A stretch of 23,989 nucleotides of DNA from the NCBI GenBank assembly GCA_027576995.1, contig JANBQC010000438.1, positions 1-23,989 on the forward strand, read 5' to 3'. The notes beneath the pieces were generated by a model, which worked only from the letters and a program-made list of their open reading frames with translations, did not search any database and had not been told where the DNA came from. Origin of the DNA: Dimargaris cristalligena (taxonomy: Eukaryota; Kickxellomycota; Dimargaritomycetes; Dimargaritales; Dimargaritaceae). Both the position numbers and the translations under genes were made by a program. Below, in pieces: positions 18,227-23,989 of this stretch. How positions within the stretch are numbered: position 1 is the first letter of the stretch; each line of letters opens with the position of its first letter.

Positions 18227-18863
18227 TGGCCAACCACAGGTACCCATTTGACCCCGTGTGGGCAGAAGGGGGAAAGGACTGGAGAACATCCTATTAATAA
18301 TGAAATGGTCCCGAAATAACCTGAAGGAATATTGGCAGTGCAGGAGGCCAAAGTCTCATTTTCTGTTGAATCCACCGCCACTCTCTCCCACCTTTTGGTT
18401 TCAAGTGGGTCCCCCCCTGACTTGCACCCAGCTGGTCCAATCCCGTGCCATTAGGATGTCAAAGATGAACTCCCAATTTGGCAAATGAATGGACGAGAAG
18501 ATTATGGAGAAGGAGGGGGTGGGAGCCTTGCGCCCTAACCTCATGCCTTTAATGAAAATGTGAGCCATGGAGCGGGGCTTTAACGAGTATGGATGAGTAT
18601 TCTATATCGGGGATACCCGCCCATTGCTCCTAAGCCCCATTTGTAAAACGGGGGCACATCCTAGTCAGTCCTTGCTTCGTACCGCCTATTCAGATAAAAA
18701 CTCTAGTTGGTCGGTGGAGACGTGGACTGGAAATAACACACAACAAACAAAAACAGCCAGGGGAGACTACCCTATGGCAATACGGTGGATACCTGCTTAC
18801 CTATACACCATACAGTTACCTAAGACTGGGTAGATCCCAGGGATTCCTATAATCAATCACATC

Positions 18864-19660
18864 ATGAACCAACACCCCACGGGGTCATACGCGAATAATA
18901 GGCCGCGGTGCCCAACATGTGCGCTTCCTTTTGGCCCACAGCGGCCTTCGCAGGGAAGAATGTCGTGGATGAATCGCCATGGTATGTGCTTAGAAAAAGG
19001 GGTGGTGTGTGCTATTCAGGGATGGACTACTCCCGTCACTGAACCATTGTGCGGCTGGCTATAGTGCTGTGGAAGACCTTCCCCCTCCGTACACATTTCT
19101 TAATGACCCTGACACTGTGACCCCTCCGGTCAGTTGGATAGGTGGTGGGGAATTGATTAATTGGGAGGTGATGCTGGTGTGCACGGCTGTTAAGTTTGAA
19201 TAAGGCATACTTTAGAGAACTACTGGACAAACCAAACCCGAAGGACCCCCTACTAACTACCACCACTATACATTAAGGTTGTTGTAAACTAATTGGGAAT
19301 TCCCGTGAATGGGCAGCGTTTCACCTGGCAGTATATACATTCTGAGAGTGGATTGAGCCACGCCTCTAGAACGCCCCCTTTCCGCCAAAAGCCTGGGTGG
19401 TTCGGTTTGGTACCACCCGTCGGTCTGGTCGGGGGGTACCAACGGGCAGTTGCAGGAAGCGGGTGGTGCTATACCTCGTCTGATTCAGAACAGCCGAGTT
19501 TTTTATAGAGGAGGCGGTCACCAGAGCCAGCCGCAACGGGAACCGTTTCACTCCAAGAAGAATCGGGTTTAATCCCCTCGGCTTATCGCAAGTGCATCTA
19601 TTGATGGACCTGGGGGTATCGGAAGAGGACTGCTGTGTATGCACCTGGCCGGTTATTTAG
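18864..19660 (+). CDS. Possible multi-exon gene or gene remnant
   Basis: Several protein-like open stretches lie in series but in different frames. First is an ATG frame at 18864 with a Cys-Pro-x-Cys pair and two later cysteines (possible zinc-binding start). Next is a stretch ending at 19203 with a Pro-Pro-Pro-Tyr motif and a Trp-Ile-Gly-Gly-Gly turn. Last is a stretch from about 19484 to TAG 19658-19660 that looks strongly protein-like (RIGFNPLGLSQVHLLMDLG near its middle), preceded by a good acceptor (TTTTTTATAG, or GATTCAG). I could not find donor and acceptor pairs that join them in phase. The middle part (19290-19500) is open in more than one frame. It may be a real gene with unresolved introns, a decayed gene, or chance. 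Confidence 0.25.
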
Positions 19661-19932
19661 GCCGGGAGCTACGGTGAATTCAAAGTGAGTGCATATACTT
19701 TATATGCGCTATTCGTTTAGCCTCTTCGACGCAGAACACCATGGGACCGCTGCCTTATTTTGTCCGAAGGCACCGCCCAGCTGCGACGGGATGCACCTTT
19801 CTTCCTTTTGTCCTTTCTTACTTGCCATTCTCCCACTAAGTGGTTGCATTCGGTAATCTGCAATCACCCCATCGATTCACCCCGTCCAACCGCAAATAAA
19901 TATCTATATCTATACCAATACCACTCGAACTG
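19661..19932. promoter_or_regulatory. Upstream region of the REC114-like gene
   Basis: It has pyrimidine-rich tracts (about 19797-19835) and an AATAAATATCTATATCTATA stretch just before the ATG at 19933. No classical TATA box at the expected distance was seen; the TATATGCG at about 19701 is a weak candidate. Confidence 0.3.
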
Positions 19933-21158
19933 ATGCCGCGGCTCCCGGCTTTCGTTTTTGACCTTGTAGGGTACGCCTACCACGGCGGTACATCCACCAA
20001 CCCGACCGGTGCCCATGCTGTTTGGGTGACCCCTGCGCATAACACACCCCTGCAACTCGTTATTGACCAACAGGCCCCGGCTCTCACCGTACAAACCCCT
20101 CCGGGTCCGCATCAACTAGTCTATGTAAGAATACCCTCTAAATAATAATGCCACCCAGGGAGAATAGCCGGCATCCACCACATGTTTATTACGACTCACG
20201 GACGTGTCCATTAGCCATCTAGATTGGACCACATTCACTGAAAGAGGAACAGGGCCTTCTAGTGTGCACCACATTACCTATCCCTAAATCAGCGGTCCAA
20301 TACTTACTTAATGGACACCACCCCTCTCTTTCACCCTCTCATTTGGGCCACTCTATACCCCACCCCACCCCTCACCCAACAATACCCTATTCCCAACCCC
20401 CAAAATGACATGCCCAATCGATTGCAAACCCCGCACAGGAGCACTTGTCGCTGGGCTACATGCATGTAAAACTTTCAAAACTCAAAGCCCTCGTCAAACC
20501 AGCCTGCATCACATTCCGATACTGCCCGAAGGCCCTGCAGCAACCCCCCACCCCCCTGACCCCCGCCGGTTCCGATGACTGGCTAACCGAAGCAGCGGCC
20601 AGTCAACCAGCTATGAAGCCACGGCCCCTCGGTCCGGCTGCATGGGCGGAAGGGAATCCCAAGCACCCCGCTTACCATTTTCGGATTCAATTGGCGCCAC
20701 CGTCTTCCCAAGAAAAGCAGGCCCAGTGCGTCGCCGCGCTGGAGCGTTTCATGGTGTGTAAGCTGGCCAGCCGGGGCTCCGGACCTCGCCACTTGTTTAT
20801 GATCCCCCCTACTCCATCGCCCTCTAAACCGGATCTGGCTCAACGTACCCTGGAAACCCCGTTACCGAGCTCACCGTTGGCCCCGCCAAGCCAACTCTCC
20901 CTAGCCTTAGTATCCCGTGCTTCTACACCGTCGAGGGGTGACCGCCCTCCGCCAACACCTTGTGCGCCTACAGCCGAAATACCGGTTTTTAGTTCTGCAG
21001 CGGCCTCCACCCATTCAACTCCCGCCCATGCGAGAATCGAGGAACTGCTTCAATTGGATGACAATGAATGGGGTCGTATCCTGGACCAGGTACTCCAGCA
21101 CCCCCAATTTAGTGTGTTGCTAAGGCGGATCCACCGAGTTAACCAATGTTTTGATTAA
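19933..21158 (+). CDS. Two-exon gene, tentatively REC114-like meiotic protein
   Basis: Exon 1 is 19933-20124 (64 codons, phase 0). The GTAAGA donor is at 20125 and the CGCACAG acceptor ends at 20438. Exon 2 is 20439-21158, giving 303 residues. The N-terminal half alternates short beta strands (about 31-60 and 66-92) with a loop, a strand with FRIQL at 145-149 and a long helix (153-170, CVAALERFMV), which resembles the PH-like fold of REC114. Residues 172-260 are Pro/Ser/Thr-rich and probably disordered. Residues 263-299 form two amphipathic helices, as in the REC114 tail that binds MEI4. REC114 acts in the nucleus with MEI4 and MER2/IHO1 to promote Spo11 double-strand breaks in meiosis. The gene model is strong. 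The family call rests on domain order and a few motifs only and could be wrong. Confidence 0.7.
20125..20438 (+). other. Intron of the REC114-like gene
   Basis: 314-bp intron, GTAAGA...CACAG, unusually rich in C (runs such as CCCCACCCCACCCC at about 20360). Both junctions are phase 0, and the intron has stops in all frames needed. Confidence 0.7.
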
Positions 21159-21924
21159 AAACCCCTCAACATCGTGAGCCGATAGTACCACTCCCACCAG
21201 CAATTACCCATTAGGTAAAATTAATGGCCCGAAAACTGAACCCGCATGGACTTCATCACATGGTTGGCGTATGCTAAGGGGCAAATTGAACCAGCTAATT
21301 CCCAGCCAACCCATGTGGTAAAAATTATTATTTAGTTTTTTTACTTAATAAAATACGGCAAAACGCATTATTAAAAACCACATCAAAAATATATTGAGAA
21401 TCCTCTTCAGTCGAAAAGTACTAAAAATGAGAGAGGGGGCTTAGTCACATTATCAGCATTTCCTAAATCTTGTTTGCAGTGATTGTGATGATCAGATAGG
21501 AGTTTGAAATATTCAGGAATAGTTGGATATAATAAATAAATCCAAACCAGCTAAGACCAACTGATTCAGAGCAATTAAAAGTCCAAAAATTAAACAGCCT
21601 TTACTATAGTTGAGTAGCTCCCGTCTTACTAAATACTGGATGGGTCAATACCTGTAGAAAGCAAATTTAACAAGGCACAGAGTCGATAACCATTTATGGC
21701 CCCAGTTGAACATCACATAAAACGTCAATATAAGTATGTGCTAATTTAACTATATAATAAAACCCTAATTTGATGAAGTTAGCAGTATCAGCTAAAAAAT
21801 AAATGAATCACCACCTTCCAGTATATGCATCATTTAAAAATCGATACTGTTGAGCTGACATTTACCTACATATAGTAGTTAGTATTTGGAAAATGGATTA
21901 GTAAGTAATTCTACAAAATTATTA
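21159..21924. other. AT-rich region entering the right repeat block
   Basis: After the stop at 21158 the sequence changes within about 150 bp from C-rich coding to strongly AT-rich DNA. AATAAAA at about 21347 could serve as the polyadenylation signal of the REC114-like gene. No gene or clear repeat was recognised here. Confidence 0.5.
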
Positions 21925-22012
21925 GCTATTGGACCTTTTAATCCAACTTAATCCCATTGGCTTAGAGTACTATACCAACCTTCCTATAGTCATACCTGGT
22001 ATCAGAGTGTAG
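21925..22012 (+). repeat. Repeat A fragment
   Basis: It matches the repeat A block running from GGACtaTcTAATCC through CTATAGTCAYMCCTGGTA in the copies at 10149-10250 and 23640-23730. It stops abruptly at about 22012. Confidence 0.55.
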
Positions 22013-22149
22013 TAGTATTAAGCTATTAAAATTAACAATAAAATATATTCAAAGGGGTAGGTTAGCCTCTCCAAGTAAACTGGCTAGTCACTCTAATGAA
22101 AAATGTAATATAATATGCATTATAATAAAAAACTAGTTTAAACCAAAGT

Positions 22150-22960
22150 AATAGTGTAATGCCTCACCCCAGGGATCCGGGAGGGGTGACAGTTTGCCTG
22201 CCAGGTTGAGAAGACCCAGAGCAAGACACGGAAGTCGGCCCAGACATTCGTAAATTTGGGGATTCAGGCCGGGAGGGCAACAGTGATGCCAAAGTCTCCT
22301 GCGGAGAGACTGATCAATTGCAACTGGAGCAAAACATATTATGAATTATTGGTAACATGGTAAGGGGATCAATGATGGTTATTGGTTTTTTAAAAAATAT
22401 AGTTGAATGATGACCAATAAATAGGAAATCATGGCTACTTGCTGCTTCACCCTTAATGACTTCTTCAAAATACAATGACTAGAAGGGTTTTTTATATTTT
22501 ATAATGAATGCTAAGGATCGAATGGAAATAATATATACTACTAGGTTTTTCACTCCCTGATTTAGGGAGCAAAACTGGTGGGTTTAAATACCCCAGACCT
22601 CAAACTAAGGATGAGGATTTTTACAGCCCTCAGTCAGGCAGAGGGAGGGGTTTACCCCTTCTCGATGAGGTACACTGCCACCCCATGGTCAGCTCTGGAC
22701 ACTAACTTCCTCCAGCAGCTATGATGGTAACAGCTAGCTCCTACGATGGCCTGATGAAGATGTCTCTGTTATATGAAACAGGAAGATGTTGAAACTGATA
22801 ATGACTGATCTGGTTTGATAGAAGAAAAGGCTTCCCAAACCCCGCAACATGCAACACTATATGAACTAGGGGAGAATATCAGGAAGTATATGAACAAATA
22901 AGAGTAATAATGAATAGACTTTCCTGATTCTGCACTTTGCAGCACTACAATAGTATTACT
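22150..22960 (-). repeat. Repeat B copy 2
   Basis: Related to 950-1760 over its length. The CpG-containing sites of the left copy are often TG or CA here (for example CCGTGGCTAC on the left, TCATGGCTAC here). The minus-strand peptide has stops, so this copy is the more decayed one. Confidence 0.6.
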
Positions 22961-23199
22961 AGTTTAGAAGCTCAAAATAACTATTTCCTTAGCAACTACA
23001 ACTTCAAAGGTATATAAAATCTAAGTAACCAAAGTGGTAGTAAAGGTAGTTTTATTATATAAAAAAGAGATGAAAGGAAAATGACACACAGAAAAAAAAA
23101 AAAGAGGGGAAATATTATCCCTTATATGTAAAAATATGTGCACCAATGCATGTACCAATCACCCACATGTGTGTGCTAATTGCCTGTATGCATAGCCCA

Positions 23200-23390
23200 A
23201 TCATTTACATCAATAGTGCATATGGATGAAATTCAAACCAGCTGTATAAGATTTTACATAATACATATATGGACAAAAATACATGAGAATAGCTTTTAAC
23301 CAGTAATATTGGCCTCATCCCATGGATTTTTTATTATATAGCCTGAAAAACTTCTCTCATATTCAATCTAAAAAAATGTCAAGACTTTTA
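23200..23390 (+). repeat. Repeat C copy 2
   Basis: Matches 11439-11660 in the same orientation. Every CpG of the left copy that could be aligned is changed here. Confidence 0.7.
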
Positions 23391-23460
23391 GCTCTATAGT
23401 AAAAAATGCCAAGACTTTCAGCTTCTATAGTAAAAAAATACTAAGCCACTCTCTGTATAG
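23370..23460 (+). repeat. Three imperfect 31-bp tandem repeats
   Basis: Units start at 23370, 23401 and 23432. The first two differ at few positions (AAAAAATGyCAAGACTTT...CTATAGT). The third is more diverged. The equivalent place after repeat C copy 1 has no such array. Confidence 0.75.
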
Positions 23461-23639
23461 GATTAAGAATTATTAAAACCAATGTAGTGAACTTACCACA
23501 TTTTTACCTACCTTTATTTTTATCTATTTTTTGCACTTATCAGAAGTATACCCATGATGAGTGAATGGGCCCCTGCCCCTGACCAGACTGCACCCCTGTT
23601 CAAAGTGCAGTTAAAAATAGCTTTCTCCCTATCAGCCCT

Positions 23640-23910
23640 CCTAATCTAACTTAATCCAGACCTAATGATCACCCATCCTTACTAGGCCTTATAGTACCAT
23701 ATTAGCCCTCCCATAGTCACCCCTGGTACTATGGGGTCATCATTTATTATATAACCCCCACTCATTCTAACCCCAATACTTTACACCCCAAACACTCAAC
23801 CTGCTGATCCAAGACTCTTCCAGTTCCCATGCAAGTCTTCCCAATGTGAAGCTATCCAGTTGGATTCTTTACCTATCCATACCTTAGTCTTAGTAGTATT
23901 TCCCTTAGGA
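23640..23910 (+). repeat. Repeat A copy 3, LTR-like
   Basis: Matches 10149-10430 and the reverse complement of about 220-500, with the TATATAA box conserved (23748-23754). It is incomplete: the AATAAA part and 3' end of the other copies are not found before the window edge. Confidence 0.65.
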
Positions 23911-23989
23911 CCTTGTAAAGAACTGAACTCAAATCCTTGAAAACTGAACTTTATTTGAAAAGATAGATAATAAAAGGGAAAGGTGATAA

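Larger units (their letters stand above)
17375..18863. other. Intergenic region with strong inverted repeats
   Basis: 1.5 kb upstream of the Ser-rich CsbD-domain gene. It holds three hairpin-forming inverted repeats (17667-17791), a TTTATAAA box next to a 14-bp palindrome (18132-18155) and a G/C-rich hairpin (18166-18226). The rest has only short frames with non-ATG starts. No gene was recognised. Confidence 0.5.

Noticed and set aside
1..23989. CRISPR arrays, bacterial defence systems, prophage or integron features
   Set aside because: No regularly spaced direct repeats. Introns, TATA boxes and LTRs show that this is eukaryotic DNA.

Overview
The window looks like nuclear DNA of a fungus, possibly an early-diverging lineage. 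The signs are spliceosomal introns of 140-314 bp with GTAAGT or GTAAGA donors and CAG acceptors, TATA boxes about 130-205 bp upstream of start codons, a Sigma-type glutathione S-transferase, two CsbD-like fungal proteins, and Ty1/copia-style LTR remnants. The species cannot be named from sequence alone. There are no bacterial operons, rRNA genes, CRISPR arrays or credible tRNA genes.

Layout. 1-2377: a repeat block bounded by a 111-bp inverted duplication (1-111 and 2267-2377), with an LTR-like repeat A on the minus strand (112-630) and a dispersed repeat B (about 950-1760). 2578-4110: intergenic. 4111-5694: a secreted F-box-like family gene with a premature TAG, probably a pseudogene. 7047-7706 (-): glutathione S-transferase. 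9797-11640: a second repeat island, with repeat A, a solo LTR with a perfect 5-bp target duplication (10717-10976), and repeat C. 11951-12495: an intron-containing gene for an unrecognised 134-residue protein. 12907-13416 (-): small CsbD-like protein. 15233-15691: small secreted protein. 16310-17374 (-): large Ser-rich protein with a C-terminal CsbD-like domain. 17667-17791 and 18166-18226: strong inverted repeats between genes. 18864-19660: possible decayed or unresolved multi-exon gene. 19933-21158: two-exon gene whose product is tentatively REC114-like (meiotic double-strand-break machinery). 21925-23989: a third repeat block with further copies of A, B and C.

The genes do not form a pathway. 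Two of them share the same CsbD-like domain with identical residue spacing, about 3 kb apart on one strand, which suggests local duplication and divergence. The most striking large-scale signal is CpG loss that coincides with the repeats. About 1.1 kb at the right end has no CpG at all, and other tracts (103-791, 9797-10716, 10977-11427) have none or one, while the gene core and the young solo LTR keep theirs. This fits methylation and deamination, or a RIP-like process, acting on older repeats.
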